Notes under the pieces: generated by a model
Seen by the model: the letters and a program-made list of their open reading frames with translations, nothing else
Told to the model about the DNA's origin: nothing
The model's database searches: none
Program-made: the position numbers and the translations under genes
Shown: piece after piece, positions 15,744 through 27,688 of the stretch
Layout: each line of letters begins with the position of its first letter
Position numbering within the stretch: the stretch's first letter is position 1
DNA from: Cellulomonas sp. APG4
GTDB lineage: Bacteria > Actinomycetota > Actinomycetes > Actinomycetales > Cellulomonadaceae
Assembly (NCBI RefSeq): GCF_009996735.1
Contig: NZ_JAACYI010000002.1
Span: forward strand, 1 to 64,000
DNA: 64,000 nt
Reading direction: 5' to 3'

Positions 15744-16607
15744 TCAGGTCCCCTCCGGCGCCGTGGGCGCCCCCACGGTCGCGGGCTCGCCGCCCACGTC
15801 GCCGTAGTCGTCGGTCACGTCCACCTCGGTCTCGTCGCCGCCCGTCCACCGTACGGTCAGGTCGCCGAGCGGCTGCAGCTGCTCGAACGCCACCGCCCCC
15901 TCGCGGAAGAGCTCGAGCAGCGCGAGGAACCGCACGACGACGACGAGCGTGCTGTCCGCGTCCTGCACGAGCGTCCGGAAGGTGCCAGAGCCGTGGCGTC
16001 GCAACCGGTCGACGAGCACGGCGGCCTGCTCACGCACGCTCACGGCCGGGGCGTGCAGGTGCGCGAGGTCCACCGTCGGCAGCGGCCTCGGGCGCAGGGC
16101 GTGCGCCGCGAGGACGGCGAGCTCGGCCGGGCCGATCTCGAGCACGAGCTCGGGCAGCAACGCCGCGTGCTCGGGCTCGAGACCCACGCTGCGCGGGACG
16201 CTGCGCCCCTGTGTGGCGAGTCGCTCGCCGATCTCCGCAGCGGCCTGCTTGTAGGCGCGGTACTGCAGCAGCCGCGCGAACAGCAGGTCGCGCGCCTCGA
16301 GCATCTCGAGGTCCTCGGCGTCCTCGACGTCACCCTGCGGGAGCAGGCGTGCGGCCTTGAGGTCCAGGAGCGTCGCCGCCACCACCAGGAACTCGCTGAT
16401 CTGGCCGAGCTCCCACGGCGTGTCGCTCTGCTCGGCGGCGCGCACGGCAGCGATGAACTCGTCGGTCACCTGCGCGAGCGCGACCTCCGTGATGTCGAGC
16501 TTGTGCTTGGCGATGAGGCCGAGCAGCAGGTCGAACGGGCCGGTGAAGTTCTCGAGGTGGACCTCGAACGGCCCGGACGTGCGCGGTGCGGGCTCCTCAG
16601 GCGGCAT
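15744..16607 (-). CDS. scpA: Segregation and condensation protein A
   Basis: ScpA is the kleisin that bridges the SMC heads. The N-terminal FEVHLENFTGPFDLLLGLIA and LDITEVALAQVTDEF are hallmark motifs. The C-terminal winged helix (LALLELFREGAVAFEQLQPL) binds the SMC cap. ATG at 16607 makes 287 residues and overlaps the end of parA by 11 bp. The longer frame to 16655 would run deeper into parA and is rejected. Confidence 0.94.
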   Translation of the reverse strand: MPPEEPAPRTSGPFEVHLENFTGPFDLLLGLIAKHKLDITEVALAQVTDEFIAAVRAAEQSDTPWELGQISEFLVVAATLLDLKAARLLPQGDVEDAEDLEMLEARDLLFARLLQYRAYKQAAAEIGERLATQGRSVPRSVGLEPEHAALLPELVLEIGPAELAVLAAHALRPRPLPTVDLAHLHAPAVSVREQAAVLVDRLRRHGSGTFRTLVQDADSTLVVVVRFLALLELFREGAVAFEQLQPLGDLTVRWTGGDETEVDVTDDYGDVGGEPATVGAPTAPEGT

Positions 16608-17502
16608 CGCCACGGGCCACGAGCTCGCGCGCGAGCTGGCGGTAGGCCACCGCACCCGGGTGCGACGGCGCGTAGGACGTGATCGGCTCGGCCGCGACCG
16701 ACGAGTCCGGGAACTTGACCGTGCGCCCGATCACCGTGTGCAGCAGCTGGTCGCCGAACGCCTCGTGCACGCGCTGGAGCACCTCGCGCGAGTGCAGGGT
16801 GCGCGGGTCGTGCATCGTGGCGAGGATCCCGTCGACCTCGAGGCGCGGGTTGAGCCTGTCCCGCACCTTCTCGACGGTCTCGATCAGCAGCGCCACGCCG
16901 CGCAGCGCGAAGAACTCGCACTCGAGCGGGATCAGCACGCCGTGCGCCGCGGTCAGGGCGTTGACGGTCAGCAGGCCCAGCGACGGCTGGCAGTCCACGA
17001 GGATCACGTCGTACTCGTCCTCTGCCGCGCGCAGCACGCGCGCGAGGATCGACTCACGCGCGACCTCGCCCACCAGCTGCACCTCGGCCGCGGAGAGGTC
17101 GATGTTCGCGGGCAGCAGGTCCAGGCGGTCGACCGCTGTGGGCCGCACGACGTCAGCCAGCTGCGCGCCGCGCTCCATGAGCAGGTTGTAGACCGTGCGG
17201 TCGAGCTCGTGCGGGCTCACCCCCAGCCCCACCGAGGCCGCACCCTGAGGGTCGAAGTCCACGATCAGCACGCGCCGCCCGTAGCCCGCGAGAGCGGCGG
17301 CGAGGTTGATGGTGGTGGTCGTCTTGCCGACGCCACCCTTCTGGTTGCACAGCGCAATGATGCGCGCCGGACCGTGCCCGGCCAGCGGGGCGGGCTCCGG
17401 GAACTCCGGGAGCGGGCGGCCCACGGGGTCGGTGGCGCCGTCGGCCCCGGCGTCGAGCGGGAGGCTCGCCTGGGTCGTCGTCCCTCGGTCCTGGCTGGTC
17501 AC
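16597..17502 (-). CDS. ParA-family ATPase (Soj-like), without an adjacent parB
   Basis: The 301-aa protein has the deviant Walker A KGGVGKTT at residues 55-62, the DFDPQG switch and VILVDCQPSLG, so it is a complete ParA/MinD-type ATPase. About 45 N-terminal residues are disordered and Pro/Ala-rich. It sits between xerD and scpAB, a conserved actinobacterial arrangement, with no parB or parS in the window. It is therefore a second, orphan ParA probably tied to chromosome organisation rather than the main oriC partition system. The GTG start at 17502 has only a modest ribosome binding site. Confidence 0.9.
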   Translation of the reverse strand: MTSQDRGTTTQASLPLDAGADGATDPVGRPLPEFPEPAPLAGHGPARIIALCNQKGGVGKTTTTINLAAALAGYGRRVLIVDFDPQGAASVGLGVSPHELDRTVYNLLMERGAQLADVVRPTAVDRLDLLPANIDLSAAEVQLVGEVARESILARVLRAAEDEYDVILVDCQPSLGLLTVNALTAAHGVLIPLECEFFALRGVALLIETVEKVRDRLNPRLEVDGILATMHDPRTLHSREVLQRVHEAFGDQLLHTVIGRTVKFPDSSVAAEPITSYAPSHPGAVAYRQLARELVARGDAA

Positions 17503-17553
17503 GCGAGCGAGGTTACCGCAGCGGGCCGGTCCCGCCCGGCAGCCACGAGGGGG

Positions 17554-18507
17554 TCAGCCGAGGGCACGGGGATGGGCTGCGACGTACACCTCGCGCAGCG
17601 TGTCGGCCGTCACCTGGGTGTAGATCTGCGTCGTCGTCACCGAGGCATGACCGAGCAGCTCCTGGACCACGCGCACGTCCGCGCCGCCGGCCAGCAGGTG
17701 CGTCGCGAACGAGTGCCGGAGGGTGTGCGGCGACACGTCGTCGGCCCGGCTCAGCCCGGCGCGCTGGGCCGCCTGCCGCAGCACGGCCCACGCGCTCTGC
17801 CGGCTGAGCCGCGCACCGCGCGTGTTCAGCAGGACGGCGGGTGTCCCGCGGCCCGACGACGCGAGCTGCGGCCGGGCGCGTACGAGGTACGCCTCGAGCG
17901 CCGCGCGTGCGTACGACCCCATGGGGACGACCCGTTCCTTGCCCCCTTTGCCGAGCAGCCGCACGGACGACGTGGCCGGGTCCATGTCCACGTCGTCCAC
18001 GTCGAGGCCGACCACCTCGCTGATGCGTGCACCGGTCGAGTACAGGAGCTCGAGCAGCGCGCGGTCGCGCAGCGGGACCGGTCCGTCACCGAGCCCGGCT
18101 GCGTCGAGCAGGCGGGCGACGTCGTCGGTCGAGATCGCCTTGGGCAGCCGACGGGGCTGCGCGGGCGGCCGCACCTCGCGGGCCGGGTCCTGCGCCGTGA
18201 TGCCCTCGAGGGCGCAGAAGCGGTGCCAGCCGTGGACGGCGGCGACCACGCGCGCCGTGGACGACGGCGCGAGCGGCGTCGAGCCGTCCGAGCCCGTGCG
18301 TACCGAGGTGACGAAGTCGCGGACGTCCGCCTCCGTCACGTCGTCGGGCGCGGTCCGGCCTCGCAGCACGAGGAACGACGTGTAGCGCGCGAGGTCGCGC
18401 CGGTACGCGGCGAGCGTGTTCCCGGACAGGCCGCGCTCGACCGCGAGGTGGTCCAGGTAGCCGGCCACGGCAGTGGCGAGCGCCTCGGGCACCTCGACTG
18501 CGTCCAC
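17554..18507 (-). CDS. xerD: Site-specific tyrosine recombinase XerD
   Basis: The 317-aa recombinase resolves chromosome dimers at dif with XerC. The SAM-like core-binding domain spans about 1-100. The catalytic domain carries Arg in [11 protein letters not shown], Lys in [21 protein letters not shown] and the nucleophile Tyr in TQIYTQV, so all catalytic residues are present. I chose GTG at 18507, 5 bp after the ctaB stop; the much longer open frame upstream only shadows ctaB. It precedes parA and scpAB, grouping chromosome-maintenance genes. Confidence 0.94.
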   Translation of the reverse strand: MDAVEVPEALATAVAGYLDHLAVERGLSGNTLAAYRRDLARYTSFLVLRGRTAPDDVTEADVRDFVTSVRTGSDGSTPLAPSSTARVVAAVHGWHRFCALEGITAQDPAREVRPPAQPRRLPKAISTDDVARLLDAAGLGDGPVPLRDRALLELLYSTGARISEVVGLDVDDVDMDPATSSVRLLGKGGKERVVPMGSYARAALEAYLVRARPQLASSGRGTPAVLLNTRGARLSRQSAWAVLRQAAQRAGLSRADDVSPHTLRHSFATHLLAGGADVRVVQELLGHASVTTTQIYTQVTADTLREVYVAAHPRALG

Positions 18508-18512
18508 GGACG

Positions 18513-19499
18513 TCAGAGGGGCCAGAACGGATCCACGCCGACCGCGACGAACAGCAGCGTCAGATAGGTGATCGAGGCGTGGAACAGCTTCATCTCGCCG
18601 AGCCTGCGACCCGCCTGGGGCTGCCGCGCACGTCGCAGGAGCATCACCGTCGCCCACAGGAACCAGACGCCCAGGGCCGAGGCCGCGACGGTGTAGACCC
18701 ACGACATGCCGGCGGCGGGGACGAGCAGCAGGGAGCTCGCGATCATCGCGACCGTGTAGCCGACCATCTCGGTCGAGACCCGGACGTCGCTCGCGACGAC
18801 GGGGAGCATCGGGACGCCCGCGGCCGCGTAGTCCTTGCGGAACTTCATCGACAACGGCCAGTAGTGCGGCGGCGTCCAGAAGAAGATCACGCCGAAGAGC
18901 GCGATCGGGGCCCACCCGAGCGAGCCGGTCACGGCCGACCAGCCGATGAGGACGGGCATGCACCCTGCCACGCCACCCCACACGATGTTCTGCGGGGTGC
19001 GCCGCTTGAGCAGCATCGTGTAGCCGACCACGTAGAGCAGGATCGCCGCCAGTGCCAGGGCGGCGGACACGAGGTTCACGAGCACGGCGAACCACAGCAC
19101 CGAGACCGCGCCGAGCACGAGACCGAAGACGACGGCGGCGCGCGGGCTCACCTCGCCCGTGACGAGCGGGCGACGCCGGGTGCGGCTCATCACCTCGTCG
19201 ATGTCGCGGTCGAGGTAGCAGTTGAGCGTGTTGGCCGAGCCCGCCGCCAGCGTGCCGCCCACGAGGGTCGCGAGCACGAGCCCGAACGACGGGAAGCCTC
19301 CTGCGGCGAGCAGCATCGTCGGCACGGTCGTGACGAGCAGGAGCTCGATGATCCGCGGCTTGGTCAGTGCGACATAGGCGCCGACGCGCGAGACCACGGT
19401 CGCCCACGACGTCGTGACCCGGCCGGGGCTCGTGCGGGCCACGCCGAGGTCTCCGACGCCGGCGGGTCGTTCGGCCGGGGCGTGGCTGGCTGTCCGCAC
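18513..19499 (-). CDS. ctaB: Protoheme IX farnesyltransferase (heme O synthase)
   Basis: This UbiA-family prenyltransferase attaches a farnesyl group to heme B to make heme O for cytochrome oxidase. It has about nine membrane spans. The first Asp-rich motif is [20 protein letters not shown], and [14 protein letters not shown] starts the catalytic domain. The GTG at 19499 (328 aa) is preceded by ggag at about 11 nt and gives near-normal length. The frame stays open to 19709 but that part is Arg/Pro-rich and non-homologous. It is divergent from tkt, a common actinobacterial arrangement. Confidence 0.9.
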   Translation of the reverse strand: MRTASHAPAERPAGVGDLGVARTSPGRVTTSWATVVSRVGAYVALTKPRIIELLLVTTVPTMLLAAGGFPSFGLVLATLVGGTLAAGSANTLNCYLDRDIDEVMSRTRRRPLVTGEVSPRAAVVFGLVLGAVSVLWFAVLVNLVSAALALAAILLYVVGYTMLLKRRTPQNIVWGGVAGCMPVLIGWSAVTGSLGWAPIALFGVIFFWTPPHYWPLSMKFRKDYAAAGVPMLPVVASDVRVSTEMVGYTVAMIASSLLLVPAAGMSWVYTVAASALGVWFLWATVMLLRRARQPQAGRRLGEMKLFHASITYLTLLFVAVGVDPFWPL

Positions 19500-19858
19500 G
19501 TCGGATGGGCTCCGTTCTCGCTGCCGGACCCGGCCGCTGCACCGGGTGCACGCGGCGGGTCGTGGTCGTGGGCACGCCCGGGGCAGGCGTGGTCCGGGAC
19601 CATCGTACGGGTCCGCGCGTCGACGGATGCGGTAGCCGTGCCGCGGGGCGGCCTCGGCGGTCCCCGACGAGGCCGTCCACCTGCTGGCCCACCTCTCGTC
19701 GCGGGCCACGCGCCGGTAGGGTCGGCGCTGGTGCGGCCGATCGGTGCCCGACCGCTGACGGATCCGCTCAGGCTCCCGTGGCTCGGAGGACGACCACGGC
19801 CCGACACCGCACGTACCAGGCGAAGGCCCGGGTCCGGCCCGGGCAGGAATGAGGTCCC
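19500..19858. other. Divergent intergenic region, ctaB / tkt
   Basis: This 359-bp region should carry promoters for both the leftward ctaB block and the rightward pentose-phosphate operon. The only promoter-like hexamer I can point to is TAGGGT at about 19717-19722 (rightward), without a matching -35. I see no gene or clear operator. Confidence 0.45.
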
Positions 19859-22027
<2,169 letters not shown>

Positions 22028-22085
22028 GCGCGGCTCGGCCCGCCGAGGAGTCCCTCAACGACCGACCGCAGGACCCGACGCACGA

Positions 22086-22111
22086 CCGGCCCCGCCCTCG
22101 GGCGGGGCCGG
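22086..22111. terminator. Perfect GC stem between tkt and tal
   Basis: ccggccccgccc and its exact complement form a 12-bp stem around TC, 59 bp after the tkt stop and 20 bp before tal. There is no T-run. It could partially terminate tkt transcription or stabilise its 3' end, which would set a ratio between tkt and the downstream genes. Confidence 0.6.
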
Positions 22112-22130
22112 TACCGACCGAAGGAGCCCC

Positions 22131-23285
22131 ATGAGCACGACACCCGCCGACCGGCTGCCCGACCCCGTCCGGACCCTCCAGGAGGCGGGGGTCGCGATCT
22201 GGCTCGACGACCTCTCGCGTGAGCTGCTGCGCGGTGGGGGGCTCGAACGACTCGTCGCCGAGCGCGGCGTGGTGGGCGTGACGACCAACCCGACGATCTT
22301 CGCGTCGGCACTCGCGAAGGGCTCGGCGTACGACGAGCAGCTCGCCGAGCTCGCTGCCCGTGGTACCGACGTCGACGCGGCGGTCGAGACGATCACGACC
22401 GACGACGTGCGCGAGGCCTGCGACGTCCTGGCGCCCGTGCACGCCGCGACCGCGGGCCTCGACGGGCGCGTGTCGATCGAGGTGGACCCCCGTATGGCGC
22501 GGGACACCCGGGCGACCGTCGAGACGGCGCGCCGGCTCTGGGCGACGGTCGACCGGCCGAACCTCTACATCAAGATCCCGGCGACCGTCGAGGGCCTCCC
22601 CGCGATCACGGCGGCCGTCGCGGAGGGCATCAGCGTCAACGTCACGCTGATCTTCTCGCTCTCGCGCTACCGCAAGGTGCTCGACGCCTACATGGCAGGC
22701 CTCGAGAAGGCACGCGAGCAGGGCCTCGACCTCTCCGCGATCGCCTCGGTCGCCTCGTTCTTCGTCTCGCGGGTGGACGCCGCCGTGGACCCGCTGCTCG
22801 ACGCGCACGACGCACGCGAGGCGGCCACCTTGCGGGGCAAGGTCGCGATCGCCAACGCCCGGCTCGCCTACGAGCTGTACGAGGAGGTCACCGCAGGTCG
22901 CCGGTGGCGGGCTCTCGCCGAGGCCGGCGCCCGCCCGCAGCGTCCGTTGTGGGCGTCCACGGGTGTCAAGGACCCTGCCTACCCCGACACGCTCTACGTC
23001 GACGAGCTCGTCGCTCCGGGCGTCGTCAACACCATGCCCGGTGCGACGCTCGAGGCGGTCGCGGAGCACGGCCGTGCGGCCACGGACACCGTCACGGGTA
23101 CGTATGCGGAGGCGCACGACCGGCTCGAGCTGCTCGCCGCGCTGGGGATCGACCTCGACCGCGTCACCAAGAAGCTCGAGGCCGAGGGCGTCACCAAGTT
23201 CGAGGCGAGCTGGCACGAGCTCCTCGCCACCGTGTCCGAGGGGCTGGCGCAGGCCACCCCGTCCCGTCCCGAGGAGAACGCGTGA
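22131..23285 (+). CDS. tal: Transaldolase
   Basis: The 384-aa enzyme transfers dihydroxyacetone units in the non-oxidative pentose phosphate pathway. The Schiff-base lysine is in [25 protein letters not shown] and [12 protein letters not shown]-type strands ([17 protein letters not shown]) fit the longer actinobacterial TalB-like subfamily. ATG at 22131 has a clear aaggag about 4 nt upstream. There is no pgi between tal and zwf, unlike some relatives. Confidence 0.95.
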   Translation: MSTTPADRLPDPVRTLQEAGVAIWLDDLSRELLRGGGLERLVAERGVVGVTTNPTIFASALAKGSAYDEQLAELAARGTDVDAAVETITTDDVREACDVLAPVHAATAGLDGRVSIEVDPRMARDTRATVETARRLWATVDRPNLYIKIPATVEGLPAITAAVAEGISVNVTLIFSLSRYRKVLDAYMAGLEKAREQGLDLSAIASVASFFVSRVDAAVDPLLDAHDAREAATLRGKVAIANARLAYELYEEVTAGRRWRALAEAGARPQRPLWASTGVKDPAYPDTLYVDELVAPGVVNTMPGATLEAVAEHGRAATDTVTGTYAEAHDRLELLAALGIDLDRVTKKLEAEGVTKFEASWHELLATVSEGLAQATPSRPEENA

Positions 23286-23322
23286 CCACACCGACCGTCC
23301 CGGCGCGACACGGGGCCCGTCG

Positions 23323-24864
23323 ATGAGCCCGACCTCGGCCGAGGAGGCCGCCAACCCGCTGCGCGACCCGCGCGACCGGCGACTGCCGCGGATCGCGGGA
23401 CCGTGCGGTCTGGTGATCTTCGGTGTCACCGGGGACCTCGCCAAGCGCAAGCTGATGCCCGCCGTGTACGACCTCGCCAACCGTGGTCTGCTGCCCCCCG
23501 GCTTCGCGCTCACCGGTTTCGCCCGGCGCGAGTGGGACAAGCAGGACTTCGAGAAGGTCGTCCACGACGCCGTCAAGGCGAACGCCCGTACGGAGTTCCG
23601 CGAGAGCACCTGGCGGCAGCTCTCGGAGGGCATCCGGTTCGTGCAGGGCGAGTTCGACGACGACGAGGCGTTCGACCGTCTGAGCGCGACCGTGGCCGAG
23701 CTCGATGCGGAGCGGGGTACGGGCGGCAACCACGCGTTCTACCTCTCAGTGCCGCCCGGGTCGTTCCCGCTGGTGTGCCGTCAGCTGGCCCGCTCGGGCC
23801 TCTCCGAGCAGCACGAGGGCGCCTGGCGACGGGTGGTCGTCGAGAAGCCCTTCGGCCACGACCTCGCGAGCGCTCGCGAGCTCAACGACGTGGTGTCGGA
23901 GGTCTTCCAGCCCGAGTCCGTCTTCCGCATCGACCACTACCTGGGCAAGGAGACCGTCCAGAACCTCCTGGCGCTGCGCTTCGCGAACCAGCTCTTCGAA
24001 CCCATCTGGAACGCGAACTACGTCGACCACGTCCAGATCACCATGGCCGAGGACATCGGCATCGGCGGCCGTGCGGGGTACTACGACGGCATCGGGGCGG
24101 CGCGCGACGTGATCCAGAACCACCTGCTGCAGCTCCTCGCGCTCACGGCCATGGAGGAACCGGTCTCGTTCGACGCGCAGGACCTGCGCGCGGAGAAGGA
24201 GAAGGTGCTCTCGGCGGTCCGTCTGCCCAAGGACCTCGCGCTGCACACGGCCCGCGGCCAGTACGCCGCCGGCTGGCAGGGCGGCGAGCAGGTGCGTGGC
24301 TATCTCGACGAGGACGGCATCTCGCCCGACTCCGAGACGGAGACCTACGCCGCGATCCGGCTCGACATCGACACCCGCCGATGGGCCGGGGTCCCGTTCT
24401 ACCTGCGTACCGGCAAGCGGCTCGGCCGGCGCGTGACCGAGATCGCGGTCGTCTTCAAGCGCGCGCCCCACCTGCCCTTCGAGTCGACCGCCACGGCCGA
24501 GCTCGGCAAGAACGCGCTCGTCATCCGGGTGCAGCCCGACGAGGGCGTGACGATCCGCTTCGGTTCCAAGGTCCCGGGCACCGCGATGGAGGTCCGGGAC
24601 GTCACCATGGACTTCGGCTACGGGCACTCGTTCACGGAGTCCTCGCCCGAGGCGTACGAACGGCTGATCCTCGACGTCCTGCTGGGCGACCCCCCGCTGT
24701 TCCCGCGGCACGAGGAGGTCGAGCTCTCGTGGAAGATCCTCGACCCGATCGAGGAGTTCTGGGCCGGCCAGGGCCAGCCCGACCAGTACCGCTCGGGCAC
24801 GTGGGGACCCGAGTCGGCGGACCAGATGATGGCGCGCGACGGCCGAGCCTGGCGGCGGCCATGA
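23323..24864 (+). CDS. zwf: Glucose-6-phosphate dehydrogenase
   Basis: The 513-aa enzyme oxidises glucose 6-phosphate to 6-phosphogluconolactone, reducing NADP+. The nucleotide-binding GVTGDLAKRKLMPAVYDL and the substrate-binding RIDHYLGKETVQN are intact, as is FYLRTGKRL. ATG at 23323 lies 37 bp after tal; the frame upstream shadows tal. It is followed 10 bp later by opcA, which is thought to assist the assembly and activity of this enzyme. Confidence 0.96.
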   Translation: MSPTSAEEAANPLRDPRDRRLPRIAGPCGLVIFGVTGDLAKRKLMPAVYDLANRGLLPPGFALTGFARREWDKQDFEKVVHDAVKANARTEFRESTWRQLSEGIRFVQGEFDDDEAFDRLSATVAELDAERGTGGNHAFYLSVPPGSFPLVCRQLARSGLSEQHEGAWRRVVVEKPFGHDLASARELNDVVSEVFQPESVFRIDHYLGKETVQNLLALRFANQLFEPIWNANYVDHVQITMAEDIGIGGRAGYYDGIGAARDVIQNHLLQLLALTAMEEPVSFDAQDLRAEKEKVLSAVRLPKDLALHTARGQYAAGWQGGEQVRGYLDEDGISPDSETETYAAIRLDIDTRRWAGVPFYLRTGKRLGRRVTEIAVVFKRAPHLPFESTATAELGKNALVIRVQPDEGVTIRFGSKVPGTAMEVRDVTMDFGYGHSFTESSPEAYERLILDVLLGDPPLFPRHEEVELSWKILDPIEEFWAGQGQPDQYRSGTWGPESADQMMARDGRAWRRP

Positions 24865-24874
24865 GGAGGACCCC

Positions 24875-25801
24875 GTGATCGTCGACCTGCCCAGGACCAC
24901 CACGAACGCGGTCACGAAGGCTCTTGTCACGCTCCGCGAGGAGGGCGGCGCCGTCGCCCTCGGGCGCGTGCTCACGCTCGTGATCGACGCCCAGGGCGGC
25001 GCGGTCGAGCCCGCGATCGATGCCGCGAACGAGGCCAGCCGCGAGCACCCGTGCCGTGTCATCGTGCTCGCCGAGTCGGAGCCGGCGCCCGGCGAGGACG
25101 GCCGGCTCGACGCGCAGGTGCGCGTGGGCGGTGACGCGGGGGCCAGCGAGGTCGTCGTGCTCAGGGCGTCGCACGCGATGCTCGAGAACGCCGACACCCT
25201 GGTCATGCCGCTCCTGCTCCCGGACGCCCCGATCGTCGTGTGGTGGCCGAACGAGATCCCCGAGAGCCCCGAGGAGCACCCGATCGGGCGCATGGCGCAG
25301 CGCCGGATCACGGACTCCCTGTCGTGCGCCGACCCTGTGGGCAGCCTGCGCCGGCTGCGCGCGGGCCACAGCGCGGGTGACACCGACATCGCGTGGACGC
25401 GCCTCACCGTGTGGCGGGGGCTGCTGGCAGCCGCCCTCGACCAGCCGCCGCACGAGGCCGTCACCCGGGCCGAGGTCTCCGGGCACGAACGCCACCCCTC
25501 GGTCTACCTCCTGGGCGCCTGGCTCGCCCACGCGCTCGAGTGCCCCGTCGAGATCGTGCGGCAGCAGGACGTCCGCGGCATCACGCGGGTCGTGCTCGAG
25601 CGCCCCTCGGGCCCCGTCGTGATCGACCGTCCGGACGGGCGCGAGGGTGTGCTCAACCAGCCCGGTCAGCCCGAGCGGCGGATCGCGATGCCGATCCGGG
25701 AGCTGACCGAGTGCCTCGCCGAGGAGCTCCGACGCCTCGACCCGGACGACGTCTACAGCGAGGTCCTCGAGCTCGGTCTCCCCCGCGTCGGTGCCGCATG
25801 A
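24875..25801 (+). CDS. opcA: Glucose-6-phosphate dehydrogenase assembly protein OpcA
   Basis: The 308-aa protein is the actinobacterial/cyanobacterial OpcA partner of Zwf. MIVDLPRTTTNAVTKALV at the N-terminus and PIVVWWPNEIPESP in the middle are characteristic. GTG at 24875 follows gaggagg at 5-6 nt spacing. The stop overlaps the pgl start (ATGA at 25798-25801). Confidence 0.94.
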   Translation: MIVDLPRTTTNAVTKALVTLREEGGAVALGRVLTLVIDAQGGAVEPAIDAANEASREHPCRVIVLAESEPAPGEDGRLDAQVRVGGDAGASEVVVLRASHAMLENADTLVMPLLLPDAPIVVWWPNEIPESPEEHPIGRMAQRRITDSLSCADPVGSLRRLRAGHSAGDTDIAWTRLTVWRGLLAAALDQPPHEAVTRAEVSGHERHPSVYLLGAWLAHALECPVEIVRQQDVRGITRVVLERPSGPVVIDRPDGREGVLNQPGQPERRIAMPIRELTECLAEELRRLDPDDVYSEVLELGLPRVGAA

Positions 25802-26610
25802 CGTCGACCCAGGTGTGCCCCGACGCCGATCGCCTCGCGCGCCTCATCGGCGCCGCGATCGTCACGGAGCTCACGGCGCCCCGCCGCAGCTCACCGTTCC
25901 ACCTCGTGCTCACCGGCGGGACCATCGGCATCCGGGGCCTCGCGGAGGTCCGCGGTGCGGCGAGGTTCCCGCAGATCGACTGGAGCACCGTGCACCTGTG
26001 GTGGGGCGACGAGCGGTTCCTCCCGGCCGGACACCCGGACCGCAACGAGACGCAGGCCCGTGCGGCGCTCATCGACCACCTCGACATCCCGGCCGAGAAC
26101 GTCCACCCCGTGCCCGCCGCGGACGCCCCGGGCGTCACGTCGCCGGAGGACGCCGCGCGCCTGTACGCCGACGAGCTGGTGCGGGTGGTCGGGCCCGCGG
26201 GCGACGCGCCGTCCGACGACGCAGGCCCGGTCCCGCCCGAGCTCGACCTCGTCCTGCTCGGCATGGGACCGGACGGGCACGTCGCGTCGCTGTTCCCCGG
26301 CCACCCCGGGCTCGACGTCGTCGACCGGCTCGTCGTCGGTGTCCACGGCTCGCCGAAGCCGCCTCCCGAGCGCGTGAGCCTCACCTTCCCGGCCCTGAAC
26401 GGCGCGCAGACGGTCCTGCTGCTCGTCTCGGGCGCCGAGAAGGCGCCGGCCGTGGGGCGGGCGCTGCGCGGTGACGACCTGCACACGACCCCCGCCGCCG
26501 GAGTCGCGGGACGCAGCACGACGCGATGGCTGCTCGACATGGAGGCCGCGTCGTTCGACCTCACGCCCGAGGAGCAGGCGAGCTCACCCGAGGTCACCTA
26601 TGAGCGCTGA
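25798..26610 (+). CDS. pgl: 6-phosphogluconolactonase
   Basis: The 270-aa enzyme hydrolyses 6-phosphogluconolactone, the step after Zwf. Family motifs are LVLTGGTIGIRGL, STVHLWWGDERFLP, DRNETQA and LDLVLLGMGPDGHVASLFPGH. Its ATG overlaps the opcA stop, and its end overlaps the next gene by 11 bp. The oxidative branch genes zwf, opcA and pgl are thus tightly coupled. Confidence 0.95.
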   Translation: MTSTQVCPDADRLARLIGAAIVTELTAPRRSSPFHLVLTGGTIGIRGLAEVRGAARFPQIDWSTVHLWWGDERFLPAGHPDRNETQARAALIDHLDIPAENVHPVPAADAPGVTSPEDAARLYADELVRVVGPAGDAPSDDAGPVPPELDLVLLGMGPDGHVASLFPGHPGLDVVDRLVVGVHGSPKPPPERVSLTFPALNGAQTVLLLVSGAEKAPAVGRALRGDDLHTTPAAGVAGRSTTRWLLDMEAASFDLTPEEQASSPEVTYER

Positions 26611-27265
26611 GACCTGGGCCGCCGTCGACACCTACCTCGAGCCGCTCGTCGGTGAGGACGAGGCGCTGCGGGCGGCGAACCACAGGGCGCGCGAAGCGGG
26701 ACTCCCGGCGATCCAGGTGTCCGCCGCGCAGGGCAAGCTGCTCCACCTCGTCGCCCAGCTCCACGGGTCCCAGCGCGCGCTCGAGGTCGGGACCCTCGGG
26801 GGCTACAGCACCATCTGGCTCGCGCGGGGCCTGCAGGGCCCGGGCCGGCACGTGACCACGATCGAGGTCGATCCGCGGCACGCCGACGTCGCGCGTGAGA
26901 ACCTCGATCGCGCAGGCCTGGCCGATGTCGTCGAGGTGCGGGTCGGCAAGGGTGTCGACGTGCTCGCGAGCCTCGTCGCAGACGACGTCGCGCCGTACGA
27001 CCTCGTGTTCATCGACGCCGACAAGCCCTCGAACGTGGCCTACCTCGAGGCCGCACTCGAGCTCACACGCCCGGGCGCCGTCATCGTCGTCGACAACGTG
27101 GTGCGGGCCGGGGCCCTCGCGGACCCCCAGGACGACGAGCGCGTCCAGGGCTCGCGCGCTGTGGTGGAGCGCGCCGCACAGGACGCGCGCCTGTCGGGGA
27201 CGGTCGTCCAGACCGTCGGCAGCAAGGGCTACGACGGCTTCCTGCTGCTCCGCCGGCTCGCCTGA
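26600..27265 (+). CDS. Class I SAM-dependent O-methyltransferase (catechol/caffeoyl-CoA type)
   Basis: The 221-aa protein has the Methyltransf_3 layout: ALEVGTLGGYSTIWLARGL for SAM binding, TTIEVDPRHADVARENL, and the metal-binding YDLVFIDADKPSN and VVDNVVRAG. It probably methylates a small hydroxylated molecule; the substrate is unknown. ATG at 26600 lies inside the end of pgl, so it is translated with the pentose-phosphate operon despite no obvious pathway link. Confidence 0.88.
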   Translation: MSAETWAAVDTYLEPLVGEDEALRAANHRAREAGLPAIQVSAAQGKLLHLVAQLHGSQRALEVGTLGGYSTIWLARGLQGPGRHVTTIEVDPRHADVARENLDRAGLADVVEVRVGKGVDVLASLVADDVAPYDLVFIDADKPSNVAYLEAALELTRPGAVIVVDNVVRAGALADPQDDERVQGSRAVVERAAQDARLSGTVVQTVGSKGYDGFLLLRRLA

Positions 27266-27325
27266 CACCCGCACCTGCCCCGGGGCACGCGCTGCCCCTG
27301 AGGACGGCGCGTCAGCGAGTCGCGC

Positions 27326-27673
27326 TCAGCCGCCTCGACGGGCGCGCAGCGCGGCGAGCGCCTCGTCGAGGATCGCCTGACCGTCCTCGTCCGAGCGGCG
27401 CTCCTTCACGTACGCGAGGTGCGTCTTGTAGGGCTCGTTGCGCACGGGCGAAGGAGGGTTCTCCTTGTCCTGCCCCGCGGGGTAGCCGCAGCGCGGGCAG
27501 TCCCACGTCTCCGGCGCCTCGGCACCGGCCTCCTCCGAGAAGCTCGGGCGCGTCTCGTGCCCGTTGGCGCACCAGTAGGACACCCAGAACCGGGGGGCGG
27601 AGTCTCCGCGCTCGGCCTCACCCATGGGGCCGGCTCCGACGCGGGACCCCCTGATCGCACTACCGCTCGCCAC
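27326..27673 (-). CDS. rbpA: RNA polymerase-binding protein RbpA
   Basis: The 115-aa actinobacterial RNA polymerase activator stabilises the sigma-A open complex. The N-terminal MASGSAIRGSRVGAGPMGEA is diagnostic. YWCANGH and WDCPRCGYPAG supply the four ligands of a zinc site as in Streptomyces RbpA, and the C-terminal sigma-interaction domain follows. GTG at 27673 has ggagg 6 nt upstream. It lies 15 bp behind secG and is probably co-transcribed with it. Confidence 0.96.
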   Translation of the reverse strand: MASGSAIRGSRVGAGPMGEAERGDSAPRFWVSYWCANGHETRPSFSEEAGAEAPETWDCPRCGYPAGQDKENPPSPVRNEPYKTHLAYVKERRSDEDGQAILDEALAALRARRGG

Positions 27674-27688
27674 CGTGGACCTCCGTTG

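Noticed and set aside
17554-19692. Single 712-aa XerD reading from 19692
   Set aside because: Only the last 317 residues are XerD; the rest overlaps the ctaB coding region in another frame.
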